This document shows, piece after piece, positions 1-7,123 of a DNA stretch of 34,437 nucleotides. Every line of letters starts with the position of its first letter. Position 1 is the stretch's first letter. Position numbers and translations under genes: made by a program. Source of the stretch: JBFKOL01 sp041628815 (GTDB lineage: Bacteria; Bacteroidota; Bacteroidia; Chitinophagales; Saprospiraceae). The notes beneath the pieces are model-generated. The model worked only from the letters and a program-made list of their open reading frames with translations, made no database searches and was not told where the DNA came from. The stretch covers positions 1-34,437 of the forward strand of contig JBFKOL010000011.1 of the NCBI GenBank assembly GCA_041628815.1, in the 5' to 3' direction.

Positions 1-54
1 CTTTCCGGTACCTTGTAGGAATGAAAGAAAGATGAGAACGCTGGTTAGTTGCGA

Positions 55-630
55 TCAAGCCAGAAGAAGTTCATTGTGCATAAGGAACCACATACCGGGT
101 GGGCCCACCAAAATCACGATCGGCTCATTGTTCACATAGAGTCGTGCAAGCCCTCCCCTTTTTGTAAAAGCGATGTAATGCCAACAACTCTCATCGGGTA
201 ACATAGTCCTGAGTTCTACCTCATTGCCAGGCTGGTCGGACATCAGCACGCTCAATTGCCTGGCATTCGGAAAATACCGAACAAAAAAAGCAGAATCTCT
301 TCTGCATGACAGCGCTAGTGAAAATATGTCCACAACCGCGTCACTGGTATTCTCTATGTTGATGTAAAAGCTCATACTGAAATCACCACTCATCAGGGCG
401 GTGATTTCATCGGGAAACTCTCCAAAATGAACGTTGCCATCGAGTTCAACACCATTGGCCCTCACCCCGCATCCACAGGGGGAAGGTCCGAAGACAAAGC
501 CATCTGCATCACCTATATTATCGTTGAGAGAGCAGTCGTCCATCTGGTAATGATGCACCAGTACATCTTGCGCAGAGACAGGCAGGAGACCTGCGATCAG
601 AACAAGAAACAGACAACAAATTCTCGACAT
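55..630 (-). CDS. Secreted LamG/concanavalin A-like domain protein, possibly frame-broken at the C-terminus
   Basis: A 191-residue protein with a cleavable signal peptide (hydrophobic residues about 5-19, then VSAQ). The rest resembles one LamG/ConA-like jellyroll: YQMDDCSLNDNIG near the N-terminus, a VELDGNVHF strand, a DFSMSFYIN strand, and CWHYIAFTKRG...ARLYVNNEP, the usual strand order of LamG_3 domains. LamG domains bind glycans or proteins outside the cell; the ligand cannot be read here. The protein stops at NELLLA, about where such domains normally continue into a final strand and a DEVRIY-type motif, so it looks short. Another frame continues past the stop to the window edge. The start is taken as ATG at 630, since an in-frame TTG at 636 adds only two residues. 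It begins two bases after the transporter stop, so it is probably co-transcribed with it. Confidence 0.6.
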   Translation of the reverse strand: MSRICCLFLVLIAGLLPVSAQDVLVHHYQMDDCSLNDNIGDADGFVFGPSPCGCGVRANGVELDGNVHFGEFPDEITALMSGDFSMSFYINIENTSDAVVDIFSLALSCRRDSAFFVRYFPNARQLSVLMSDQPGNEVELRTMLPDESCWHYIAFTKRGGLARLYVNNEPIVILVGPPGMWFLMHNELLLA

Positions 631-632
631 GT

Positions 633-1559
633 TCAATTAACGAATCCCATGTTGATTAATTCTGCAAGAAACATAATATATAGGGAAACAAGCATGATGC
701 CTTCCCACACACTCACCTTTTTGGAATAACAGACAAGACCGAAGATTATGGTCACTGCTATGAGGAATGGAACACTGAATTCATTGATACTGGCCGGAAT
801 GGAAAGAGGTCCAACTAGCGCAGGTATGGCCATGACACCAAAGGTATTGAAGAGATTGGAGCCGAGAATATTACCGATAGCCATATCGTGCAGTCCTCTC
901 CGGCATGCTGCAATGCTTACGACCACCTCAGGCAGGGATGTCCCTAATGCCAAGGCGCTGAGAGATACTACGGCAGGATTGATTTCCAATAATTCTGAGA
1001 TCCGTTCTATGGATAATACCGTATAACTTGCGCCAAAATAAACGGCTACCCCAGAGACGACGAGTATCAGATAGGTCACTACATTTGCAGATACTTCCTG
1101 TTCATCTTGCTCTTCTGTGTTTTTCAGGGAATAGACGAGATAAGCGATGAGGCCAATGCTAAACAGAACGATTTCAAGAATGGAAAAAACCTGATCTCGT
1201 AGAGCAAAATAAAGGAGCACGGCACTACCTACCAGCAAGGGTATATCGTCTTCCATCAGATCCCTGTTTATACTGAAGTTGCCGCTAAAAATGGCCGAAG
1301 CACCAAGTACAAAAAGGATGTTCGTAATGTTGGATCCTACTACATTGCCCACAACGATTTCTGAACTTCCTGATAAGACCGAAAGCACAGATGTGGCAAG
1401 CTCGGGAAGAGATGTACCGAAAGCTACAATGGTGACACCGATAACGAATGGAGAAATGCCAAAAGAAAGACCGATGCGTTCAGCTGAATCAATGAAAAAA
1501 CTGGAAGCATAGATCAGTACAAATAAACTTCCGGCAAATAGTAGGATAAATGAAATCAT
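633..1559 (-). CDS. Calcium/sodium antiporter family membrane protein (CaCA, YrbG-like)
   Basis: A 308-residue polytopic inner-membrane protein with about ten hydrophobic segments. It carries the two inverted alpha-repeats that form the ion site of the Ca2+/cation antiporter family: an N-terminal block with AFGTSLPELATS and VGNVVGSNITN, and a C-terminal block with ALGTSLPEVVVS and IGNILGSNLFN. The family exchanges Ca2+ (or other cations) for Na+ or H+; the exact ion pair cannot be read from sequence. ATG at 1559 (MISFILLF) places the first transmembrane helix directly at the N-terminus as in relatives. The open frame reaches to 1628, but that extension is polar and unlike the family. It is divergent from tatC and is followed after two bases by the LamG-like gene. 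Confidence 0.88.
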   Translation of the reverse strand: MISFILLFAGSLFVLIYASSFFIDSAERIGLSFGISPFVIGVTIVAFGTSLPELATSVLSVLSGSSEIVVGNVVGSNITNILFVLGASAIFSGNFSINRDLMEDDIPLLVGSAVLLYFALRDQVFSILEIVLFSIGLIAYLVYSLKNTEEQDEQEVSANVVTYLILVVSGVAVYFGASYTVLSIERISELLEINPAVVSLSALALGTSLPEVVVSIAACRRGLHDMAIGNILGSNLFNTFGVMAIPALVGPLSIPASINEFSVPFLIAVTIIFGLVCYSKKVSVWEGIMLVSLYIMFLAELINMGFVN

Positions 1560-1676
1560 ACGATCGTTAATGGCCGAAGATAGGTCAAATGGACTAAAAA
1601 AAGACTTTTCAAAAACTTGCAATTCCAAGAAAACATACCAATACTTGCCTGATATTTGACGGAGCCTTTTCCATAA

Positions 1677-2498
1677 ATGAGCAACTTACCCGAACCAACA
1701 GAAAAAAACCCGGCTCTGCCGGAAGAAAAGGAGATGTCTTTCCTTGAACACCTCGAAGAGCTCAGGTGGCACATCATCCGGTCCATTGGCGCAATCGTGT
1801 TGGTTGCTATTGGGGTTTTCATCTGTGAAAAACAGGTCACAGCTATCCTTTTCGGTCCCAAACACGACGATTTCATTACTTACCAGTTCATCTGCAAGTA
1901 TTTCAATACTTTTTGCACCGCCCCTCAGTTTGACATCATACAGCGCGACCTGGGCGAAGAATTCTTTACGCATCTCAAGTCCTCCATTTGGCTGGGTCTT
2001 GTAGTTGCATTTCCTTATGTTTTCTGGGAGATATGGCGATTTATCAAGCCGGGTCTTTACCCCAACGAAAGAAAGGCTGCGCGGGGAATCGTGGCGGTGT
2101 GCTCCCTGCTTTTTTTTGCGGGTGTCCTTTTCGGTTATTTCATCATTGCTCCTTTTGCCATCTCTTTTTTAGCTGGTTATAGTTTTGGTGAAGACGTCAT
2201 CAGCACCACTACTCTGTCGTCTTATGTAAGTTATCTTACCATGATCACAGTACCAACGGGGATTGTTTTCGAATTGCCCATTGTAGCTTACTTCCTGGGC
2301 AAGGTCGGATTGGTTTCTTCCACCACCATGAGAAAATTCAGGCGTCATGCCATTGTGATAATCTTCATTGCTGCTGCCATCATCACACCACCAGACGTAA
2401 TCACTCAGTTTCTTATAGGTCTTCCGTTGTTTTTCCTTTACGAATTGAGCATTCGGATCGTAGCTCGCCAGGAAAGAAAGGACAAAGAAACCGACTGA
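1677..2498 (+). CDS. tatC: Sec-independent protein translocase subunit TatC
   Basis: A 273-residue integral membrane protein, the receptor subunit of the twin-arginine translocase, which binds RR signal peptides of folded exported proteins. A polar proline-rich N-terminal tail of about 18 residues precedes the family signature MSFLEHLEELRWHIIRS. Six hydrophobic segments follow, with conserved motifs including the FWEIWRFIKPGLYPNER loop and a C-terminal stretch with ITPPDVITQ. The length is normal for Bacteroidota TatC. No tatA/B lies next to it. The gene is convergent with porX, only three bases apart. A weak promoter-like GATATTTG lies at 1651-1658. Confidence 0.95.
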   Translation: MSNLPEPTEKNPALPEEKEMSFLEHLEELRWHIIRSIGAIVLVAIGVFICEKQVTAILFGPKHDDFITYQFICKYFNTFCTAPQFDIIQRDLGEEFFTHLKSSIWLGLVVAFPYVFWEIWRFIKPGLYPNERKAARGIVAVCSLLFFAGVLFGYFIIAPFAISFLAGYSFGEDVISTTTLSSYVSYLTMITVPTGIVFELPIVAYFLGKVGLVSSTTMRKFRRHAIVIIFIAAAIITPPDVITQFLIGLPLFFLYELSIRIVARQERKDKETD

Positions 2499-2501
2499 TC
2501 C

Positions 2502-4058
2502 TTACTTGGTAGACATCTTTATAAAGGGACAGATCATTTCTTCGAGGCTTATGCCGCCATGCTGAAATGTATTGGTATAGAGGTTGTTGTACTTGTTGTA
2601 ATTATTGGGATACAGAAAAAATTTATCCTCTTTTGCAAAGATGAAAGCGGAGCTCAAATTGGTCTTGGGAAGGCCTCCTTCTATGGGATCCCGAATCTCG
2701 AGCACATCTTTTCGATCGTACTTGAGGTTGCGGCCCATCTTGTATCTCAAATTGGTCGTCGTTTGTTTATCACCCACTACTTTACTTGGGTTATGAACCC
2801 TGATGGTGCCATGATCAGTTGTAAGAAACACCTGGGCATCGGATTCTGCAATCTTTTCCATGGCCGTACGTAGCGGAGAATTTTCAAACCAGGAAAGTGT
2901 CAGCGAACGGTATGCTTTTTCATCCCCGGCCAATTCTTTCAAAACCTCCATTTCGGTCCGGGCATGAGAGAGCATATCGATGAAATTGTATACTATCACC
3001 ACTAGGTCATTGTTCATAAAATTATGTACCTGGTCCGCCATCTGCTTGGCCGTACTGACATTGGTTACCTTTATGTACTCCATTTGTACTTCTTCACGCA
3101 CCAATCGGTTGAGTTGAGCCTTCAACAGGGCATCCTCATGGAGGTTCTTGCCCAACTCTTCGTGATCATCCACCCATAACGATGGATAGTGCTTTTTGAT
3201 ATCGGAAGGCATCATTCCGGAAAAGATGGCATTGCGGCTATATTGAGTGCTGGTAGGTAAAATGCTGTAAAAGAAGTCCTCGCTCTCTACGCGAAAATAG
3301 GACTGTACAATCGGTTCAATGACCTTCCATTGATCATACCTTAGGTTGTCCAGCATAAAGAGAAAGGTGGGTTTGCTTTTTTTCATCTCCGGGATCAGGA
3401 GTTTACGCATGAGGTTGTGGGACATGACCGGTGCATCGGCTGGCTTGCGAATCCAGTCTAGGTAATTTTTTTCGACGAATTTTGAAAACTCTGCATTGGC
3501 TTCGGTCTTCTGCATGGACAGTATATCTTTCATTTCCGGCACCTGCGACTTGTCCATCTTGATCTCCCAGGATATGATCTTCTTGTACAGGTCTACCCAT
3601 CCTTGCGCATCCAAGCCACTGTTGATTTCCATCAGTATTTTTCTGAATTCGACCTGGTAGTCGGTCATCGTTTTTTCACTGATTAAACGTTTGTTATCCG
3701 TAAGTCTTTTAAGGGTCAGGAGAATTTGGTTGGGATTGACTGGCTTGATTAGGTAATCGTCTATTTGCGATCCGATGGCTTCTTCCATGAGATTTTCTGC
3801 CTCATTCTTGGTAATCATCACGATCGGAATATTTCCGTTTCGGGCCTTAATCTCGGTTAATGTCTCAAGACCGCTGATTCCAGGCATAGACTCATCGAGG
3901 AAGACCACATCGATTTCTCTATTGCGATCGAATTCTTCAATGGCATCGTGACCATTGCTGACGGTAATGACTTCATAACCCTTCTTTTCAAGAAAAAACA
4001 ACTGAGGTTTGAGCATATCGATTTCATCGTCAGCCCATAGAATTTTTATATCAGTCAT
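2502..4058 (-). CDS. porX: PorX-type two-component response regulator with PglZ phosphodiesterase-like domain
   Basis: A 518-residue protein. Residues 1-120 are a CheY-like receiver with the acidic pair D10-D11, phospho-acceptor D55 (VVFLDESMPG), T83 and K105 (YLIKP). Residues from about 220 to the end form an alkaline-phosphatase-fold PglZ domain, with MLDNLRYDQW (metal-binding D237), the SILPTSTQYSRN segment holding T269/T271 in the nucleophile region, LTTDHGTI, and a terminal HGGISLEEM. This is the domain order and length of PorX. In Porphyromonas and Flavobacterium, PorX works with the kinase PorY in control of type IX secretion and gliding, and its PglZ domain has been reported to cleave nucleotide phosphodiesters. 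The open frame extends upstream to 4148, but MTDIKILWADDE at 4058 is the family start. No T9SS structural genes lie in this window. Confidence 0.93.
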   Translation of the reverse strand: MTDIKILWADDEIDMLKPQLFFLEKKGYEVITVSNGHDAIEEFDRNREIDVVFLDESMPGISGLETLTEIKARNGNIPIVMITKNEAENLMEEAIGSQIDDYLIKPVNPNQILLTLKRLTDNKRLISEKTMTDYQVEFRKILMEINSGLDAQGWVDLYKKIISWEIKMDKSQVPEMKDILSMQKTEANAEFSKFVEKNYLDWIRKPADAPVMSHNLMRKLLIPEMKKSKPTFLFMLDNLRYDQWKVIEPIVQSYFRVESEDFFYSILPTSTQYSRNAIFSGMMPSDIKKHYPSLWVDDHEELGKNLHEDALLKAQLNRLVREEVQMEYIKVTNVSTAKQMADQVHNFMNNDLVVIVYNFIDMLSHARTEMEVLKELAGDEKAYRSLTLSWFENSPLRTAMEKIAESDAQVFLTTDHGTIRVHNPSKVVGDKQTTTNLRYKMGRNLKYDRKDVLEIRDPIEGGLPKTNLSSAFIFAKEDKFFLYPNNYNKYNNLYTNTFQHGGISLEEMICPFIKMSTK

Positions 4059-4089
4059 GAAAATTATTTGAATTCTTGGTGGCCTGGTT

Positions 4090-4107
4090 AGCCCCTGTCC
4101 CGGGGCT
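4090..4107. repeat. GC-rich hairpin in the porX/HD divergent region
   Basis: A perfect six-base-pair stem, AGCCCC (4090-4095) with GGGGCT (4102-4107), and loop TGTCCC. It lies in the porX 5' leader, beside the larger inverted repeat at 4110-4140. Neither side has the T-run expected for an intrinsic terminator. Confidence 0.45.
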
Positions 4108-4109
4108 GT

Positions 4110-4140
4110 ATCAGTCAATGTCGTTATCGAACGACCTGAT
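4110..4140. repeat. Extended inverted repeat between porX and the HD gene
   Basis: Arms ATCAG (4110-4114) plus GTCGTT (4120-4125) pair with AACGAC (4130-4135) plus CTGAT (4136-4140). A four-base centre ATCG and a one-sided TCAAT bulge separate them. The sequence sits in the 143-bp divergent region and could be an operator or an RNA hairpin in the porX leader. There is no U-run, so a terminator is unlikely. Confidence 0.5.
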
Positions 4141-4176
4141 TCAGGCAAATATTATTCTTTCGTGGACAAACTGGTA

Positions 4177-4184
4177 CAAAATTA
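4177..4184 (-). promoter_or_regulatory. Candidate -7 box for porX
   Basis: Read on the minus strand this is TAATTTTG, an exact match to the Bacteroidota TAnnTTTG -7 consensus. It would give porX a leader of about 110 nt containing both inverted repeats. No clear -33 TTG is seen at the usual spacing, so support is modest. Confidence 0.3.
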
Positions 4185-4201
4185 GCTGTATTCAGCACAA
4201 G

Positions 4202-5401
4202 ATGTCGAAGGTCAAAATTTTCAACGATCCGATGTACGGACTCGTCAGCTATCCGTTTGAGGTGCTGTACGAATTAATAGACCACCCCTACTTTCAAAGG
4301 TTGCGCCGAATCGCCCAATTAGGGCTTTCCAATATGGTTTACCCGGGAGCAGTCCATTCTAGATTCAACCATGCTCTGGGTGTAGTACATCTTTGTACAT
4401 GTCTGGTTCAATCACTTCGCCAAAAAGATGTCCAAATATCGGATGAAGAATACGAAGCCTGTTGCATCGCATCCCTTCTTCATGATATTGGCCATGGCCC
4501 CTTTTCGCATACACTGGAATATGAAATTGTCCCATTTCACCACGAGGACCTGACGCTGTTCTTTATGGAGCAATTGAACCATCAGTTCGGAGGCCGACTT
4601 AGGCTGGCCATTGAAATCTTCAAAGGCACCTATCATCGACCTTTTTTACATCAGCTGCTTTCCAGCCAACTTGATATCGACCGGATGGACTACTTGAACA
4701 GGGACAGTTTTTATACGGGAGTGGCAGAGGGTGTCATCGGATATGAACGCATCATCAAAATGATGAATGTGGTTCAGGGCCAACTGGTGGTAGAGCAAAA
4801 AGGGCTTTATTCAATAGAAAAGTTTCTTGTATCCCGTTTCCTTATGTACCAGCAGGTGTATCTTCACAAAACCGCCATATCATCCGAGCAGATGTTATTG
4901 GCATTCTTTCGCAGGTACAAAGAGTTAAAAACCAGCGGTCAGGATGACTTCGGGCACCCACCAATAGACCGCATACTAAGGGTATCCCCCGAAGCGATGG
5001 ACGATGATTTGCTGGATCTTTATGCAAGTCTTGACGACAGCGACATCATCCAGATGTGTAAACTCGGGTTGAATTCACAAGATTTTATCCTGCGATACCT
5101 CGGCAACGGGTTACTCAACAGGCGACTTTTTAAAACTTTCATAAAAAAAGAACCCTTCAATAGTGACTTTATTTCAACACTTCGTCACAAAACCGTACGA
5201 TTATTCAACGTGGATAAAGATCTGGCTGAGAAGATTGTTGTTTTTGGTTCTGAGCAGAGTGTGTTTTACCATATTGAGGACGAAATCAAAATCAAGACGA
5301 AAGACCGGGAGGAAATGGTGGACTATTCCAAACTCGCTATTATAGGTAATCAAAAAATCAAAGACGAAATTCATTACGTCACATTCCCAAAAGAGATTTA
5401 A
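4202..5401 (+). CDS. HD-domain phosphohydrolase (COG1078, dNTPase-like)
   Basis: A 399-residue cytoplasmic metal-dependent phosphohydrolase of the HD superfamily. The H...HD...D metal set is intact: H57 in HSRFNHALGVVHL, H94-D95 in SLLHDIGHGPFSH, and the distal aspartate in DIDRMDYLNRDSFYTGV (about 160-163). Relatives in COG1078 include dNTP triphosphohydrolases, but many members have no known substrate, so specificity is open. ATG at 4202 (MSKVKIFNDPMYG) is the family start; the frame is open upstream to 4076, but that extension lacks family character. It is divergent from porX. I recall this pairing in other Bacteroidota but cannot confirm it here, and a functional link to nucleotide turnover by PorX is only inference. 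Confidence 0.85.
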   Translation: MSKVKIFNDPMYGLVSYPFEVLYELIDHPYFQRLRRIAQLGLSNMVYPGAVHSRFNHALGVVHLCTCLVQSLRQKDVQISDEEYEACCIASLLHDIGHGPFSHTLEYEIVPFHHEDLTLFFMEQLNHQFGGRLRLAIEIFKGTYHRPFLHQLLSSQLDIDRMDYLNRDSFYTGVAEGVIGYERIIKMMNVVQGQLVVEQKGLYSIEKFLVSRFLMYQQVYLHKTAISSEQMLLAFFRRYKELKTSGQDDFGHPPIDRILRVSPEAMDDDLLDLYASLDDSDIIQMCKLGLNSQDFILRYLGNGLLNRRLFKTFIKKEPFNSDFISTLRHKTVRLFNVDKDLAEKIVVFGSEQSVFYHIEDEIKIKTKDREEMVDYSKLAIIGNQKIKDEIHYVTFPKEI

Positions 5402-5406
5402 AAGCT

Positions 5407-5429
5407 ATTTGTCCTTTTGTGCGACAAAT
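5407..5429. repeat. Hairpin downstream of the HD gene
   Basis: A perfect seven-base-pair stem, ATTTGTC (5407-5413) with GACAAAT (5423-5429) and a nine-base loop, starts five bases after the HD stop codon. No T-run follows immediately. It may be a weak terminator or an mRNA 3' stabiliser. Confidence 0.35.
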
Positions 5430-5483
5430 GATACTGAAATCATATTTTTCAATCTAATAGTTTATTAAACGCTTTCAACAATT

Positions 5484-7010
5484 ATGAGAATTTCTAACAT
5501 TTTTTTCGCCATCGTGCTGATGTTTGCCGGCACAGGCCTGTTTGCTCAGCCTGAAGCTGGCATGCCGTCCGAGCCTGGCAAATGCTACGCCAAATGCCTC
5601 ATACCGGATCAATATGAAACGGTCACCGAACAGGTACTCGTTAAAGAGGCTTCCACAAAGGTGAACATCGCCAACGCCCGTTATGAGAAGGTAAATGAGC
5701 AGGTGTTGACCAAAGAGGCCGCTACCCGTCTGACCGTGGTGCCAGCCCGTTTTGAAAAAGTTACCGAGCAAGTATTATCGCAGGAAGGAGCAACCTCCCT
5801 GTCTGTCATTCCCGCTAAATTTGAAACGGTCACCGAACAGGTGCTCGTTAAAGAGGCTTCCACAAGAATCGAAGTGGTTCCGGCCGTTTATGAGGATGCC
5901 ACAGAACAGGTATTGGTCAGGGAAGCCTTTACTGAGCTTTCCGTGGTGCCGGCTGAATATGAAACGGTCACCGAACAAGTACTGGTCAAAGAGGCCTATA
6001 CTACCATCACCACTACACCTGCAAGATATGAAACTATCACCGAGCAGGTACTTGTAAGGGAAGCAGGTTCTCGCATAGAGAGAATACCTGCAGAGTTTGA
6101 GACAGTGACGGAAAGGATTCAGGTTGCTGATGCTTCTACCAAGTGGGTTAAGAAACAGGCGGACGAGAATTGTCTTTCTGCCGATCCCGAAGATTGTCTG
6201 GTTTGGTGTCTGGTAGAGGTGCCTGCACAGTTTAGAACAGTGACCAAACAAGTAAGAAAAGCATGCGGACCCGGCTATACAGCCAATGGTGACGACTGCA
6301 TCCGTACCGTTGAGATTCCAGCTCAATATGAGACGCGTTCATTTCAAAAACTCGTATCTCCTGCGACCAGCAATGTTTCAGAGGTGCCAGCCAAGTATGA
6401 GACCCGTACATACAAGAAACTGAAATCACCTGCACGTACGATTTCCAAGTCGATTCCTGCACAGTACACTACCAGGACATTTAAAAAACTGGTCTCTCCG
6501 GCGACAACCCGGGTAGTGGAAGTTCCAGCTGTCTATGAGACGCGTACTTATACAAAACTAGTCAATGACGCGACATCCTCTTCTTCAGACATTGCTGCGA
6601 AATATTCGACAAGGACTTATGAAAAACTTGCTGCCGATGCAACAACAACTTCGGCTGATGTACCAGCAACTTACGCTACCAGGACCTATGACAAGCTGAC
6701 TGCTGCAGCTTCTGTAAGTACTACAGAAACACCAGCACAATACAGCACGATCACTAAAAGAAACCTCGTTAAAGCCGGTGGATTCACCGAATGGCGTGAG
6801 GTAGTGTGTGACAGTGATATCACACCAGACCTGGTGCGACAAGTCCAGATGGCCTTAATGGATCGGGGGTATGCACTACCGCAATTCGGAGCTGATAACC
6901 AACTTGGTGCCGAGACAAAGGCAGCTCTTGTACAGTTTCAAAGAGACAACAATCTGCCCATAGGGCAATTGGATGTGGAAACCCTGAAGGCTTTAGGCAT
7001 TCAGCGATAA
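5484..7010 (+). CDS. Exported 23-residue-repeat protein with C-terminal peptidoglycan-binding domain
   Basis: A 508-residue protein with a signal peptide (residues 1-21, ending GLFAQ). Residues about 40-435 are about sixteen 23-residue repeats in two blocks. Block A (about nine units) follows PAxYETVTEQVLVKEAsT. Block B (about seven) follows PAxYETRTYxKLVSPAT. A cysteine-bearing insert (ENCLSADPEDCLVWC, then a CGPGY...DDC stretch) separates the blocks. Alternating polar and hydrophobic residues suggest a beta-rich fibre. The last 65 residues (DLVRQVQMALMDRGYALPQFG...ALVQFQRDNNLP) form a PG_binding_1 domain, which would anchor the protein to the cell wall in the periplasm. Block A units at 5616-5658 and 5823-5865 differ at one base in 43, so repeat number may be changing recently. 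Function is unknown; a spacer or surface-scaffold role is inference. It stands alone and ends in a strong terminator. Confidence 0.8.
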   Translation: MRISNIFFAIVLMFAGTGLFAQPEAGMPSEPGKCYAKCLIPDQYETVTEQVLVKEASTKVNIANARYEKVNEQVLTKEAATRLTVVPARFEKVTEQVLSQEGATSLSVIPAKFETVTEQVLVKEASTRIEVVPAVYEDATEQVLVREAFTELSVVPAEYETVTEQVLVKEAYTTITTTPARYETITEQVLVREAGSRIERIPAEFETVTERIQVADASTKWVKKQADENCLSADPEDCLVWCLVEVPAQFRTVTKQVRKACGPGYTANGDDCIRTVEIPAQYETRSFQKLVSPATSNVSEVPAKYETRTYKKLKSPARTISKSIPAQYTTRTFKKLVSPATTRVVEVPAVYETRTYTKLVNDATSSSSDIAAKYSTRTYEKLAADATTTSADVPATYATRTYDKLTAAASVSTTETPAQYSTITKRNLVKAGGFTEWREVVCDSDITPDLVRQVQMALMDRGYALPQFGADNQLGAETKAALVQFQRDNNLPIGQLDVETLKALGIQR

Positions 7011-7029
7011 GAGTTTGTGTTAAAAGTTT

Positions 7030-7069
7030 AAAAGCCCTGAGGCACCTGCTTCAGGGCTTTTCTTTTTTT
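7030..7069 (+). terminator. Intrinsic terminator after the repeat-protein gene
   Basis: A perfect 11-bp stem, AAAAGCCCTGA (7030-7040) with TCAGGGCTTTT (7051-7061), has a ten-base loop and runs into TCTTTTTTT. It starts 19 bases past the stop codon. It separates this gene from glyA. Confidence 0.92.
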
Positions 7070-7096
7070 CATGTCTTATATTACATCAAAACACCA

Positions 7097-7104
7097 TACC
7101 TTTG
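7097..7104 (+). promoter_or_regulatory. glyA promoter -7 box
   Basis: TACCTTTG is an exact match to the Bacteroidota TAnnTTTG consensus, 19 bases before the glyA ATG and just after the upstream terminator. The -33 TTG is not clear, so this rests on the -7 box and position. Confidence 0.5.
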
Positions 7105-7123
7105 GCCGCTTTAAGATTTCGAT

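Noticed and set aside
5775..6326. Long minus-strand open frame (183 codons) opposite the repeat protein
   Set aside because: It is the antisense of the 23-residue repeats and inherits their periodicity; it has no start context or family character.
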